64,000 nt of DNA from the NCBI RefSeq assembly GCF_005405205.1, contig NZ_BJDP01000010.1, forward strand, positions 1 to 64,000. Reading direction: 5' to 3'. How positions within the stretch are numbered: position 1 is the stretch's first letter; each line of letters begins with the position of its first letter. The notes beneath the pieces are model-generated. The model ran no database searches and was not told the origin of the DNA. It worked only from the letters and a program-made list of their open reading frames with translations. This DNA comes from Enterococcus pingfangensis (GTDB taxonomy: Bacteria; Bacillota; Bacilli; Lactobacillales; Enterococcaceae). Positions 54,323-63,423 of this stretch are shown one piece after another. A program made the translations under genes and the position numbers.

Positions 54323-55810
54323 GTGGGAGCAAAGAAAAATCGTGAACAAGGGCTGTTACTACTTCTAGCAAAACGACATGACTATGTGACGTCTGAAGAA
54401 TTGGCGGAGCACCTAGGAACTTCGCAAAAAACGATTTATCGCCTGATCAAGAAGATCAATGAAACACATGGCGAAGGACTGATTCAGTCAGAAAAGGGGC
54501 GGGGCTACAAATTAAATTACGAGAAATATATCAGTCAAACCAATTTTCAACCCAGTCAACGGAGTCAATATTCACCGCAAGAGCGTAGAAATCGTGTGAT
54601 GGAGGAGTTGTTACTTTCTTCCCCCAATCCGAAAAATGTCTATGATCTGTTTGAAGAATATTACGTTGGCGAGTCGGTGATCTTCGGTGATGAACAAATC
54701 ATTGCAGAATATTTGCAACGCTATGAGCTGAAGCTTGAGCGGAAACAACGAACATTAGCTGTTTTAGGTAAAGAAGCCAATCTTCGTCGCGCAATTTCTG
54801 ATTTGATCCAAATGCATAATATCGTCGAAATCGATGACTTGAAGAATAATTCAGAGTTGAATTTTAATAATTATGACGTGTTGTTTATCTTAGATCAAAT
54901 AAAACTGATCGAAAAGCAATTGGGAATGACGATTCCGTATCCGTATAATATCAATATTTTTTCTCATCTATATATATTGATTAGCCGGTTGCGCAAAGTC
55001 CAACAACTGCCAAATGAGGAACGCGGATTGCTTTCTAAAAGTGAACAAGAACGATTACAACAAGATACGACACTTTATCAAGTTTCCAAAGCAGCTATTC
55101 AAAATGTTGAACAATATCTGCATCGAGAACTGCCTGAATCAGAGATCTATTATCTTTATCAATACCTAACTTCTTCGCGGATGCAAGGATCATTGAGCAA
55201 AGTGACGAAGTTTTCACCGAAAGTCGCAGAGATCACCAATGTCTATCTGGATGGAATGAGTCAACGCTTAAATATCCCAATCAAAGGAGATTCGATTTTT
55301 CTTGATTTGGCAAACCACATCAAACCGATGATCAATCGTTTGAATAATGGAATCCATGTAAAAAATAGTTTATTGGACCAAATCAAAATGACGTATGAAG
55401 TAATTTTTACAGACGTTACTCAAGTTTCTGATGAAGTGAGTCAGCGATTTGATTTACCAAAAATCGGTGAGGATGAGAATGGCTTTATCAGTTTATATTT
55501 TGCCCGAATCATCGAAACCAATCAGTTGCCGATTCGGACCGTCATCATGTGTACGACCGGTGTCGGGACTTCAGAACTTTTGCGAGTGAAAGTCGAGAAA
55601 AAATTCCCTGAATTAGAGATCGTTGATGTGATCGCTTCACGCGATGCGAAACGCTTCATGGAAAGATATCCCGGAATCGATCTGATTTTGACGACAGTCA
55701 ATGTGAGTGATGCGATCCAAGTTCCTTCTTTGTTAGTCAGCGCGATGTTTACTAAAGATGATCAGAATCGCTTGCAAAAGAAAATCGAGGGGATTTATGA
55801 TGAACGATAA
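54323..55810 (+). CDS. PRD-containing transcriptional activator (LicR/MtlR-type, no EIIA domain)
   Basis: 495 residues. An N-terminal HTH_11 (LLLLLAKRHDYVTSEELAEHLGTSQKTIYRLIKKI in outline) is followed by two PRD domains (about 90-195 and 195-390) with His in NINIFSHLYILI and LANHIKPMINRL. An EIIB-Gat-like domain has the Cys in VIMCTTGVGTSELLRVK (about residue 413). The LicR/MtlR family normally ends in an EIIA domain; here that domain is the next, overlapping ORF. It starts at GTG 54323 with GGGGAGGT upstream. It likely activates the PTS-epimerase operon when sugar phosphotransfer changes its PRD phosphorylation. Confidence 0.9.
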   Translation: MGAKKNREQGLLLLLAKRHDYVTSEELAEHLGTSQKTIYRLIKKINETHGEGLIQSEKGRGYKLNYEKYISQTNFQPSQRSQYSPQERRNRVMEELLLSSPNPKNVYDLFEEYYVGESVIFGDEQIIAEYLQRYELKLERKQRTLAVLGKEANLRRAISDLIQMHNIVEIDDLKNNSELNFNNYDVLFILDQIKLIEKQLGMTIPYPYNINIFSHLYILISRLRKVQQLPNEERGLLSKSEQERLQQDTTLYQVSKAAIQNVEQYLHRELPESEIYYLYQYLTSSRMQGSLSKVTKFSPKVAEITNVYLDGMSQRLNIPIKGDSIFLDLANHIKPMINRLNNGIHVKNSLLDQIKMTYEVIFTDVTQVSDEVSQRFDLPKIGEDENGFISLYFARIIETNQLPIRTVIMCTTGVGTSELLRVKVEKKFPELEIVDVIASRDAKRFMERYPGIDLILTTVNVSDAIQVPSLLVSAMFTKDDQNRLQKKIEGIYDER

Positions 55811-56228
55811 TTTTTTCCAAGTAGCCTTGGATCAACCGCTAACCAGCCGCGAACAAATTCAACACTTTATTGCGACACATGCTAATAAAGAAGCCGCAGA
55901 GGAATTGGTCGCTTTATTGCGAGAACGGGAAAAAGTCGGCAATACAATGATTTCAGAACATGTCATCTTGCCCCACTTAGAAAGTCCTAAAATCAAGCAA
56001 AGCCAAATTTTATTGATTCGTTTGGCAAAAGCTATTGATTTAGATGAAGAAACACCGGAAGTCCAACTGATTATCACCATTTTGATGAAAAGCAACGAGC
56101 GTCAAATAATGAAACAACAAATCGCACAATTTACACGTCGATTGGCGGATGATGAATTTTTAGCAGCATTATTAAACAGTGAAAGTGAAGAACGGATTTA
56201 CCAACTATTAGAGGAGGAAACAAAATGA
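55800..56228 (+). CDS. PTS EIIA-like protein, detached regulator domain or transport EIIA
   Basis: 142 residues of the PTS_EIIA_2 family, with a His in HVILPHLES near residue 58. Its ATG overlaps the last codons of the PRD regulator, so it is translationally coupled. Together the two proteins have 637 residues, the usual length of an intact LicR/MtlR-type regulator. It is more divergent than the second EIIA gene of the operon. It could be the split-off regulatory EIIA domain or a redundant transport EIIA. Confidence 0.8.
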   Translation: MNDNFFQVALDQPLTSREQIQHFIATHANKEAAEELVALLREREKVGNTMISEHVILPHLESPKIKQSQILLIRLAKAIDLDEETPEVQLIITILMKSNERQIMKQQIAQFTRRLADDEFLAALLNSESEERIYQLLEEETK

Positions 56229-56542
56229 AAATCGTCGGAGTAGCAGCATGTACAGTAGGGATTGCTCATACATACATCGCACAAGAAAAATTAGAAAATG
56301 CCGCAAAAAAAGCGGGTTATGAAATGAAAGTAGAAACACAAGGAACAATCGGGATCGAAAATAAACTGACCCAAGAAGAAATCGACCAAGCGGACATCGT
56401 GATCTTAGCGATCGACGTAAAAATTTCTGGTCGGGAACGTTTTGACGGCAAACGGATCATTCAAGTACCAACCGAGGTCGCTGTCAAATCACCAAATAAA
56501 CTATTAGAAAAAGCGCAAGAAGTCGTTGCTCAAAAGGCCTAG
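56225..56542 (+). CDS. PTS fructose-type EIIB component
   Basis: 105 residues. The phosphocysteine loop VAACTVGIAHTYIAQEKLE (Cys 9) is the fructose-specific EIIB signature. This stand-alone EIIB hands phosphate from EIIA to the sugar transported by the EIIC encoded two genes downstream. It overlaps the previous ORF by 4 nt. Confidence 0.93.
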   Translation: MKIVGVAACTVGIAHTYIAQEKLENAAKKAGYEMKVETQGTIGIENKLTQEEIDQADIVILAIDVKISGRERFDGKRIIQVPTEVAVKSPNKLLEKAQEVVAQKA

Positions 56543-56584
56543 ACTCTTTTAAATAAGTTATTCATGGAAGCAGGAGGGATTCAA

Positions 56585-57034
56585 ATGGAAGTAAAAGATA
56601 TCGTGGATCTAGCAATCGTTAAGACGAATATGACGGCTAAAACAAAAGATGAAGCCTTGCACGAGCTGGCAAACCAATTATTAGCTAATGGCTATATCTC
56701 GGAAGTGAACGGATTTATTAAAGATATTTATACCCGTGAAGCAGAAGGTCAAACAGGCATTGGTAATTATATCGCAATTCCGCATGGAAAAAGTGCCTAC
56801 GTTAACAAAGTCGGCGTCGCGATTGGGATCAATCAAGAAGAGATCCCATGGGAAAGTTTAGACGGCAAAGGCGTGAAAGGAATCATTCTTTTCGCGGTGG
56901 GCAATGACAATGAAGGTGCGACTGAGCATTTGAAATTATTATCTTTATTTGCTAGAAAACTAGGAAACGATGAAGTTATTGAAGAACTGTTGCAGGCGAA
57001 AAAGCCAGAAGACGTTGTTGAAGCATTCGCTTGA
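56585..57034 (+). CDS. PTS fructose-type EIIA component
   Basis: 149 residues of the PTS_EIIA_2 family, with the active His in GNYIAIPHGK near residue 66 and EGATEHLKLLSLFARKLG near the end. It is the canonical transport EIIA of this operon. The ATG at 56585 has GGAGGG upstream; the earlier in-frame start is not supported. It is the second EIIA in the operon. Confidence 0.93.
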   Translation: MEVKDIVDLAIVKTNMTAKTKDEALHELANQLLANGYISEVNGFIKDIYTREAEGQTGIGNYIAIPHGKSAYVNKVGVAIGINQEEIPWESLDGKGVKGIILFAVGNDNEGATEHLKLLSLFARKLGNDEVIEELLQAKKPEDVVEAFA

Positions 57035-57047
57035 TGGAGGGAGAAAA

Positions 57048-58148
57048 ATGAAAAAAATTAAAGCGTTAAATCTTAAAGGTCATTTATTGACAGCGATTTC
57101 TTATTTGATACCGATTGTCTGCGGAGCGGGTTTCTTGATCGCTATTGGGATGGCATTTGGCGGAACAAGCCAAGATGCCTTAGTACAAGGAAAATTCACG
57201 ATCTGGGATGCTTTAGCAACAATGGGCGGTAAAGGCCTAGGACTATTACCAGTCGTCATCGCAACTGGGATCTCATTTTCAATCGGCGGAAAACCCGGTA
57301 TCGCACCTGGATTTATTATCGGTTTAACAGCCAATGCAATCGGTGCCGGCTTTATCGGCGGGATTTTAGGTGGTTACTTAGCTGGTTATCTCGTATTAGC
57401 AGTTTTAAAATACGTCAAATTACCAAACTGGGCAAAAGGTTTGATGCCAACATTGGTCATTCCGTTTTTGACCTCGATTATTGGCGGACTCATCATGGTT
57501 TATATCATAGGTACGCCGATCGCAGCATTAACGTCATTATTAACAAATTTCTTGGATGGACTCGGAAACTCGTCACTATTGATCTTTGGCGGAGTCATCG
57601 GTTTATTGAGCGGGGTCGATTATGGTGGTCCAATCAACAAAACTGTATTTGCTTTTGTCTTGACGATGCAAGCTGAAGGAGTAAATGGGCCAATCACAGC
57701 ATTGCAGTTAGTCAATACGGCAACGCCAATCGGCTTTGGCTTAGCCTTTTTCATCGCAAAATTATTCGGGAAAAATATCTATACGAAATTAGAAGTTGAG
57801 ACTTTGAAATCAGCAGTGCCAATGGGCGTGATCAATATCGTTGAAGGGGTCATTCCGCTAGTCATGAATGATATTGTACGGGGTGTCGTAGCGACTGCGA
57901 TCGGTGGTTTTGCCGGTGGCGCGACAACGATGATCTTAGGAGCCGATGCAACTGTTCCATTCGGCGGAGTTTTGATGATACCGACTATGTCCAGACCGTG
58001 GGCGGGTGTCATCGCGATTTTAGTCAATGTATTCGTAACGGCGATCGTATTAGCGATCATCAAGAAAAATGTCACCGAAGAAGACGCTGAAAAACAAGTT
58101 GAAAAAGAAGAAGAAGACATTAATTTAGACGATATTCAAATCTTTTAA
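57048..58148 (+). CDS. PTS fructose-type EIIC permease
   Basis: 366 residues with about 9-10 transmembrane segments, starting MKKIKALNLKGHLLTAISYLIP. EIIC_fru features include KPGIAPGFIIGL, the GVDYGGPINKTVFAF loop and the sugar-binding INIVEGVIPL segment. With EIIB and EIIA it forms a complete split PTS. The epimerase gene just downstream suggests the transported sugar is D-allulose (psicose) or a similar ketose. It follows EIIA by 13 nt. Confidence 0.92.
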   Translation: MKKIKALNLKGHLLTAISYLIPIVCGAGFLIAIGMAFGGTSQDALVQGKFTIWDALATMGGKGLGLLPVVIATGISFSIGGKPGIAPGFIIGLTANAIGAGFIGGILGGYLAGYLVLAVLKYVKLPNWAKGLMPTLVIPFLTSIIGGLIMVYIIGTPIAALTSLLTNFLDGLGNSSLLIFGGVIGLLSGVDYGGPINKTVFAFVLTMQAEGVNGPITALQLVNTATPIGFGLAFFIAKLFGKNIYTKLEVETLKSAVPMGVINIVEGVIPLVMNDIVRGVVATAIGGFAGGATTMILGADATVPFGGVLMIPTMSRPWAGVIAILVNVFVTAIVLAIIKKNVTEEDAEKQVEKEEEDINLDDIQIF

Positions 58149-58168
58149 TAAAGAAAGAGTGACAGCAC

Positions 58169-58873
58169 ATGCATAAAGTAGAATTCTCACCATCATTGAT
58201 GACGATGGACTTAGACAAATTTAAAGAACAAATCACCTTTTTAAATGACCATGTAGATTCTTATCATATCGATATTATGGACGGACATTATGTACCAAAT
58301 ATTACTTTATCACCTTGGTTTATCGAAGAATTGCGAAAAATCACCACATTGCCGATGTCAGCACATTTAATGGTGACTGATCCAAGTTTTTGGGTACAGC
58401 AATTGATCGATCTAAACTGCGAATGGATTTGTATGCATGCCGAAGTACTAGATGGATTGGCTTTTCGCTTGATTGATCAAATCCAGAATGCAGGACTAAA
58501 AGCCGGGATCGTATTAAATCCTGAAACACCGATTGAAGCAATTTTCCCTTATATCGAATTAGTCGATAAAATCACGATTATGACGATTGATCCAGGATTT
58601 GCCGGTCAACGCTTTATCGAAAGCACTTTAGATAAAATCGTCGCTTTACGAAAATTGCGAGAAGAAAAAGGCTACAACTATGTGATCGAAATGGATGGAT
58701 CTTCCAACCGAAAATCATTCAAACGAATTGATGCAGCCGATCCAGATATTTATATCGTAGGACGCAGCGGATTGTTCGGGCTGGATGAAGACATTGCGAA
58801 AGCATGGGAGATCATGGTCAATGACTATGAAGAAATGACAGGTAAAAAACTAGTCTCAGCAAGTCAAGCTTAA
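58169..58873 (+). CDS. alsE: D-allulose-6-phosphate 3-epimerase
   Basis: 234 residues of the ribulose-phosphate 3-epimerase family. The N-terminus SPSLMTMDLDKFKEQITFLN and HIDIMDGHYVPNITLSPWF resemble E. coli AlsE more than Rpe. TIDPGFAGQRFIE and EMDGSSNRKSFKRI supply the catalytic Asp and the C-terminal His-free loop. It converts D-allulose-6-phosphate to fructose-6-phosphate. Rpe activity cannot be excluded, but the PTS context argues for a catabolic epimerase. It is the last gene of the PRD-controlled operon. Confidence 0.88.
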   Translation: MHKVEFSPSLMTMDLDKFKEQITFLNDHVDSYHIDIMDGHYVPNITLSPWFIEELRKITTLPMSAHLMVTDPSFWVQQLIDLNCEWICMHAEVLDGLAFRLIDQIQNAGLKAGIVLNPETPIEAIFPYIELVDKITIMTIDPGFAGQRFIESTLDKIVALRKLREEKGYNYVIEMDGSSNRKSFKRIDAADPDIYIVGRSGLFGLDEDIAKAWEIMVNDYEEMTGKKLVSASQA

Positions 58874-58910
58874 TTAAGTTGGCAGAAAAAAGACAAAGAT
58901 AGTCAATGAT

Positions 58911-58963
58911 AAGTTCCCCTTATACAGGACACTGAAATATAAGTGTCTTGCATAAGGGGACTT
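58911..58963. repeat. Long inverted repeat after alsE (possible abutted IS ends or terminator)
   Basis: AAGTTCCCCTTATACAGGAC (58911-58930, then ACT) is nearly the reverse complement of AGTGTCTTGCATAAGGGGAC (58942-58961, then TT), separated by 8 nt. The repeats resemble outward-facing insertion-sequence ends. A following ATG (58968) starts MSKKG and reads as MSKKGRLILEERLIFGER if one A is restored near 58985, then stops by 59055. TTTT after the stem could also make it the alsE terminator. Confidence 0.5.
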
Positions 58964-59073
58964 TTATATGTCTAAAAAAGGAAGTTAATTCTAGAAGAAC
59001 GACTAATCTTTGGTGAAAGGTATTCAAGTTCAACAGTGACCGCCAACTGCTGATGGAAAATTTATTTTCAAAT

Positions 59074-59568
59074 TTAACGGCTCGGCTGTTGCTCGGCTTC
59101 TTTCAAGTGTTTTTTTAAGAGGACTAAGCGAGCAAATGGTTGAGCTAAAAGTAATTCAACAAAAAAAGAAATAGCGAAATTTCGCGGCCATTTGTAAAAA
59201 AATTGTTCAATTGGCAGCCATGAGATCGTTCGCATCCCGATCCAACTTGCGACGATGGTGAGAATCAGGGACATCATGATGACATTGACAAGGCAGTTTA
59301 CGATCATGTGTGAATGGAAACTGTCTTCTTTTGCGATTAATTTGTTCGTTATTTTTGCTGCCGGGCTATGCGTGAGTAAAACCAAAGCAACTACGGTCAA
59401 CCAAATAAAAGGCATTACCACAAATGTGTGCTTCCAAGTCGTCAAACTAAAGCCCATTTCAAAACAAGAAATGAGCGGCGCGATGATGTTGACGGAGAGG
59501 ATAGAAACGATTGCTAGAAATAAAGTGAATTCTGTTCTGTTGCGGGGGAGTTTCATATAAAATTCCAA
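59074..59568 (-). CDS. DUF2798 family membrane protein
   Basis: 164 residues with four predicted transmembrane segments. Two DUF2798-like repeats are visible (LAIVSILSVNIIAPLISC near the N-terminus, NVIMMSLILTIVASWIG near the middle). Function unknown; the family is common in Gram-positive genomes and usually monocistronic. TTG 59568 has AGAGGT upstream, and ATG 59556 is an alternative. No promoter stands out. Confidence 0.8.
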   Translation of the reverse strand: MEFYMKLPRNRTEFTLFLAIVSILSVNIIAPLISCFEMGFSLTTWKHTFVVMPFIWLTVVALVLLTHSPAAKITNKLIAKEDSFHSHMIVNCLVNVIMMSLILTIVASWIGMRTISWLPIEQFFYKWPRNFAISFFVELLLAQPFARLVLLKKHLKEAEQQPSR

Positions 59569-59807
59569 AGGACTGACCTCTTTCTATTATTTGCGCAAAA
59601 AAAGCGCAAAGCCACCAATAGAGTGTGCTTTACGCTGATCAATTATACGCAGTAAATACTTTAGGATAATAGCATTTATTTTCTGAAAAAGTCAAGCGGA
59701 GAAATTTCCTTCGTTGCAAAATATCGTTTAGAACGACACTTAGCCTGAGCAGGACAAGCTGTAAAAAATAACTGCTTATTTAATTTTTGCGCTTACGCTG
59801 TTCTTCA
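59569..59807. other. Intergenic region, no gene seen
   Basis: About 240 nt between two minus-strand genes. A GCGCAAAAAAAGCGC-like imperfect hairpin lies near 59594-59608. No recognisable RNA, ORF or repeat. Confidence 0.4.
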
Positions 59808-60221
59808 TTACTCGCTCTTTTGCAGCGTCATTGTCTTGGCAGCCTTCTTGTGATAAATCAATTTTAATTTCAATTGATGTCGGTTCAGTTTGGTCACATG
59901 GACCTTCGTAGTTGCATTGTCATTGACCAAAAAAATGTTTTTGGTCGTTGAATCAACTGTCACTCGTCCATTATCAATGATTTTGATCCCGTTTTCTGTG
60001 ACATCCCATGTAGTATATTGCCGATTTTCGGTCTTTAATTTTAATTTTTCGTCTTGAGTGTACCAGCGGCCTTCTAACCAAGCCAAGTTGTTGGTCAGCA
60101 GAAATTTGATAAGCATAAATAACAAAAAGAAGCTGAGCGCAATAAAAATAAGAATGATCGCTCGTTTGATTTTCTTGTTTTGATTCTGAAACCAGATAAA
60201 TAAAGGTCGTTTATTCAGCAA
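59808..60221 (-). CDS. Small membrane-anchored hypothetical protein
   Basis: 137 residues. A basic N-terminus and one transmembrane helix (about 20-42) precede a beta-rich external or cytoplasmic domain of about 90 residues (WLEGRWYTQDEKLKLKTENRQ in outline; DNATTKVHVTKLNRHQLKLKLIYH in outline). I recognise no domain. The fold may be lipocalin-like given the WxxGxW opening. It starts at TTG with AGGAGA upstream. Confidence 0.7.
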   Translation of the reverse strand: MLNKRPLFIWFQNQNKKIKRAIILIFIALSFFLLFMLIKFLLTNNLAWLEGRWYTQDEKLKLKTENRQYTTWDVTENGIKIIDNGRVTVDSTTKNIFLVNDNATTKVHVTKLNRHQLKLKLIYHKKAAKTMTLQKSE

Positions 60222-60514
60222 GAGGATCTCCTTTTTTTATGTTTTACTTACAAGGATAGAAGCAAAACTATTTTAACATATCCAAGGGAGACTAAAAATC
60301 GAAATTAAGGATATTCAGCAGATTTTTATAAGTGTCAGCTAAAAAGCGTCAAAAAAGGAGACAAGCGAGTGAAAATATAGTTTGGCCAATTTATGATAAA
60401 AGCTAGGGAGCACCTCGTCTTTTACTAGATTGTTTTTAGCGAGTGAAAGCGATATACTTTATAGTGATTTGAATAGAAGCAGCGCTATTTTTAGTGATCA
60501 AAGGAGTGAACGAG

Positions 60515-60835
60515 ATGAAGGTAGCAATTATTTTGGAAACAAAGGAACATGAAAAAGCGTGGAATGCTTTCCGTTTCGGCGTGGCAGCATTGAAGAAAAA
60601 ACATGAAGTCAAATTCTTTTTGATGGGTGAAGCCGTAGAAGTAGAAAGTATCAAAGACGAGCAATACGATGTGCCAGCTGAAATGCAAAAATTATCAGAT
60701 TTGGGCGGAGAATTATTAGCGTGCGGAACCTGTTTGAAATCGCGCCATTTAGAAGATCAAACTGCTTGTCCAATCTCAACGATGTTTGATTGCGTTGAAA
60801 TGGTAGAGTGGGCAGATAAGACTGTGACTTTTTAA
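60515..60835 (+). CDS. DsrE family sulfur-relay-like protein
   Basis: 106 residues of the DsrE/DsrF-like family. It has MKVAIILETKEHEKAWNAFRFG at the N-terminus in outline, the central ALKKKHEVKFFLMGEAVE and the conserved Cys motif LLACGTCLKSR (Cys near 73 and 76). The Cys may carry persulfide. The function in Gram-positives is unknown. RBS AAAGGAG lies 8 nt before the ATG. It is monocistronic with its own terminator. Confidence 0.85.
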   Translation: MKVAIILETKEHEKAWNAFRFGVAALKKKHEVKFFLMGEAVEVESIKDEQYDVPAEMQKLSDLGGELLACGTCLKSRHLEDQTACPISTMFDCVEMVEWADKTVTF

Positions 60836-60880
60836 ATAAAAGCAGCCGAATTTTGAGCTGGTTTAAGATAAAGTTCGAGC

Positions 60881-60911
60881 AAGACAGTCCGTTTCTGACT
60901 GTCTTTTTTTA
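60881..60911 (+). terminator. Terminator of the DsrE-like gene
   Basis: Perfect 9-bp stem AAGACAGTC / GACTGTCTT with a 7-nt loop, followed by T-rich sequence. Confidence 0.9.
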
Positions 60912-61111
60912 CAAATTACTCGCAAGGTTTTTGTGCGAGGAAGCGCATTTGAACGCTGCGATGATCACAGCGTTTTTGTTGGTAAAAGGTTATTTTGGCT
61001 AAGTTTCCGCGAACCATTCAAGAGTTTAGTTATTCGTTATTTAATGTAGCCGGGTTAGCTATTAAACAAAAGTGTCTTAGCGAATAATAAGGACACGTTA
61101 GGAGTTGAAAA

Positions 61112-62257
61112 ATGAAAAAGTTTTTGGGAATCAGTTTGTTTGTTTTTTTATTTCTCAGTGGGTGTGGAAATAAAACGGTCGAAAAAGCGGCGGAAAATAC
61201 TTCTTCTGCGACTCAGGAAAGTCCTTCTGTCCAATTGAATTTTTCTGCGGTAGGAGATAATTTGATCCATGATTATATTTATGAACATCTCAAACAGCCG
61301 GATGGGACGTATCGCTTTGATGAAATGTATGAGCCGACGCGTTATTTGAATGAGGACCGTGATCTTTCTTATATCAATCTGGAAACGATTTGTGCAGGAG
61401 AAGAATTGGGCTTGTCGGGGTATCCCGCATTCAATGGGCCGACGCAAGTGCTGGATTCTTTGCATACCGCTGGTTTTAACTGGTTATCTGCGGCCAGCAA
61501 TCACACGATGGACCGAGGCGAGGAAGGAATCGTTAAGCAATTAGAATATTTGGAAAAGTATCCGGATATTACGACGACCGGATCGCAAAAATCTGCCGAG
61601 TCTCCGCGCTTTCAAGTGAAAGATATCAAAGGCGTAAAAGTCGGTTTGATGTCGTACACGTATGGATTGAATGGGATCGCACTGCCTGCGGGAAAAGAAT
61701 ATTTAGTTAATTTAATCGATGAGGCACAAATTGCGCAAGATATGCAGTTGTTGAATGAGCAAAGTGACATCCAAATCGTCAGCATGCACTGGGGCGAAGA
61801 ATATCAATTCACGCCAAATGAAACGCAAACGCAGTTGGCTCAATTGTTGAGCGATGCCGGTGTAGATGTAATCGTCGGCGGGCATCCTCACGTCATCCAA
61901 CCGATGGATTATTTGACGGGCAAGTCAGGCAATCAAACGTTAGTGATGTACTCTTTGGGAAACTTTATTTCTTCCCAAGCAGAAAATGATCGGATGTTAG
62001 GCGGAATGGGACGCTGGACGATCGATTACAACAAAGAAAACAAAGCGGTTACCTTCGAGCAAGTCGAATTTTGGCCGACGATCACTTATATCGGAGATAA
62101 TTATCAAACGTATAAAACCTATGCGTTAAAAGATTATACCGATGAGCTGGCGGCGCAACACATGATTCATGTCAATCAAGGACAAGATCTATCCCGCGGC
62201 TATTTTATCGAACGGACCAATCAGATCATGAACGAGAAAATCAAACTCGTTTATTAA
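61112..62257 (+). CDS. CapA-like lipoprotein (poly-gamma-glutamate type metallophosphatase fold)
   Basis: 381 residues. A type II signal peptide has lipobox FLSGC (lipidated Cys about 18). A PGA_cap/CapA domain follows, with NFSAVGDNLIHD near residue 47, YINLETICAG, SAASNHTMDRGEEG, VSMHWGEEYQFTP and VGGHPHVIQPMDYL, which supply the His/Asp/Asn metal ligands of the calcineurin-like fold. No pgsB/capB synthase is near, so true poly-gamma-glutamate synthesis is unlikely; surface glycan or phosphoester hydrolysis is possible. RBS TTAGGAG. Confidence 0.88.
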   Translation: MKKFLGISLFVFLFLSGCGNKTVEKAAENTSSATQESPSVQLNFSAVGDNLIHDYIYEHLKQPDGTYRFDEMYEPTRYLNEDRDLSYINLETICAGEELGLSGYPAFNGPTQVLDSLHTAGFNWLSAASNHTMDRGEEGIVKQLEYLEKYPDITTTGSQKSAESPRFQVKDIKGVKVGLMSYTYGLNGIALPAGKEYLVNLIDEAQIAQDMQLLNEQSDIQIVSMHWGEEYQFTPNETQTQLAQLLSDAGVDVIVGGHPHVIQPMDYLTGKSGNQTLVMYSLGNFISSQAENDRMLGGMGRWTIDYNKENKAVTFEQVEFWPTITYIGDNYQTYKTYALKDYTDELAAQHMIHVNQGQDLSRGYFIERTNQIMNEKIKLVY

Positions 62258-62283
62258 TAGCGATCAACTAAGAAAATAGCAAT

Positions 62284-62320
62284 AAAACAGGTGTTGCGGT
62301 CAAACCGCAACACCTGTTTT
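62284..62320. terminator. Bidirectional terminator between CapA-like and LLM genes
   Basis: Perfect 16-bp stem AAAACAGGTGTTGCGG / CCGCAACACCTGTTTT with loop TCAAA, with terminal A4/T4 serving both convergent genes. Confidence 0.92.
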
Positions 62321-62333
62321 GCTAGACAAATTT

Positions 62334-63359
62334 TTAGCGCCAGCCTAAGTCTGGAGCGACATCTTTAACTAATGTTTCAAGCAAGTGGATATTGTATTCC
62401 ACGCCTAATGTATTAGGAATCGTAACTAATACGGTATCTGCTTCTTTGATTGCTTCATCTTCTGCCAATTCTTTCACGATTTTATCGGGTTCGCCGACAA
62501 ATGTTTTACCGAAGATCGTTGGATTTTGATGATAAGCAAGGAAGCCGACTTGATCATAGTTTGGATCGTCGCCTTGGTTGCCGAATAGTTGGCGATCCAA
62601 ATCAGTAGTGATCGGTTGGATCGAACGGGTTACTAATGTCCGTGGCTCAAAATCATGTCCGGCTTCTTTCCAAGCTTCTTTATAAGCACGCAATTGTTTT
62701 GCTTGTTGAACATGGAAAAGTTCGTTGGTTTCGTAGTTTACCAAAGTAGATGATTGTAAATTCATGCCATGTTGCGCAGCCCAAATCGCTGTTTGTTGCG
62801 AACCGGCACCCCACCAGATCCGTTGGCGTAAACCTTCTGCATAAGGTTCTAGCCGTAATTTGCCAGGACCTTGCGGAAACATTGGTTGTGGATTTGGATC
62901 AGCGAAATAACCGCCTTCGATTAATTTTAGAAACTCCAATGTCCGTTCACGGGTCACATCTTTGATTTCTTCTTCACTGTAGTCATAACCAAAATATTTC
63001 CAGCCATCAAGAACTTGTTCAGGTGAACCACGACCCACGCCCAACTGTACTCTTCCTTGGGTGATGATGTCTGTCAGTCCAGCATTTTCCGCCATCATAT
63101 ACGGATTTTCGTAACGCATGTCGATCAAACCAGTTCCGATTTCGATTTTGCTAGTTTTAGCGCCGATCGCTGAAAGTAATGGGAAAGGTGAACCGATTTG
63201 ATTCGCAAAGTGATGCACGCGATAGTATGCGCCGTCGATCCCAATTTTTTCTGCTTCAACTGCTAATTCAATGGATTGTAAATAAGAATCTTCTGCTGTC
63301 TTAACAAGTGATCCTTGATCCATCCAATGACCAAAACTCAAAAAACCAATATTTTTCAT
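62334..63359 (-). CDS. LLM class flavin-dependent oxidoreductase
   Basis: 341 residues of the bacterial luciferase-like family. It has NIGFLSFGHWMDQGSLVKTA, YYRVHHFANQIGSPFPLLSAIG in outline and TSKIEIGTGLIDMRYENPY. GRVQLGVGRGSPEQ is the flavin site. The family uses reduced FMN for monooxygenation or hydride transfer. The substrate is unknown. A GGAGGGC-type RBS lies upstream of the ATG. The divergent region upstream has no clear partner. Confidence 0.9.
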   Translation of the reverse strand: MKNIGFLSFGHWMDQGSLVKTAEDSYLQSIELAVEAEKIGIDGAYYRVHHFANQIGSPFPLLSAIGAKTSKIEIGTGLIDMRYENPYMMAENAGLTDIITQGRVQLGVGRGSPEQVLDGWKYFGYDYSEEEIKDVTRERTLEFLKLIEGGYFADPNPQPMFPQGPGKLRLEPYAEGLRQRIWWGAGSQQTAIWAAQHGMNLQSSTLVNYETNELFHVQQAKQLRAYKEAWKEAGHDFEPRTLVTRSIQPITTDLDRQLFGNQGDDPNYDQVGFLAYHQNPTIFGKTFVGEPDKIVKELAEDEAIKEADTVLVTIPNTLGVEYNIHLLETLVKDVAPDLGWR

Positions 63360-63423
63360 AATAGATGCCCTCCTTTATGTAAATGATTATCGGAAGGTTT
63401 GCTTCCAATAAGTAAGTATATTC

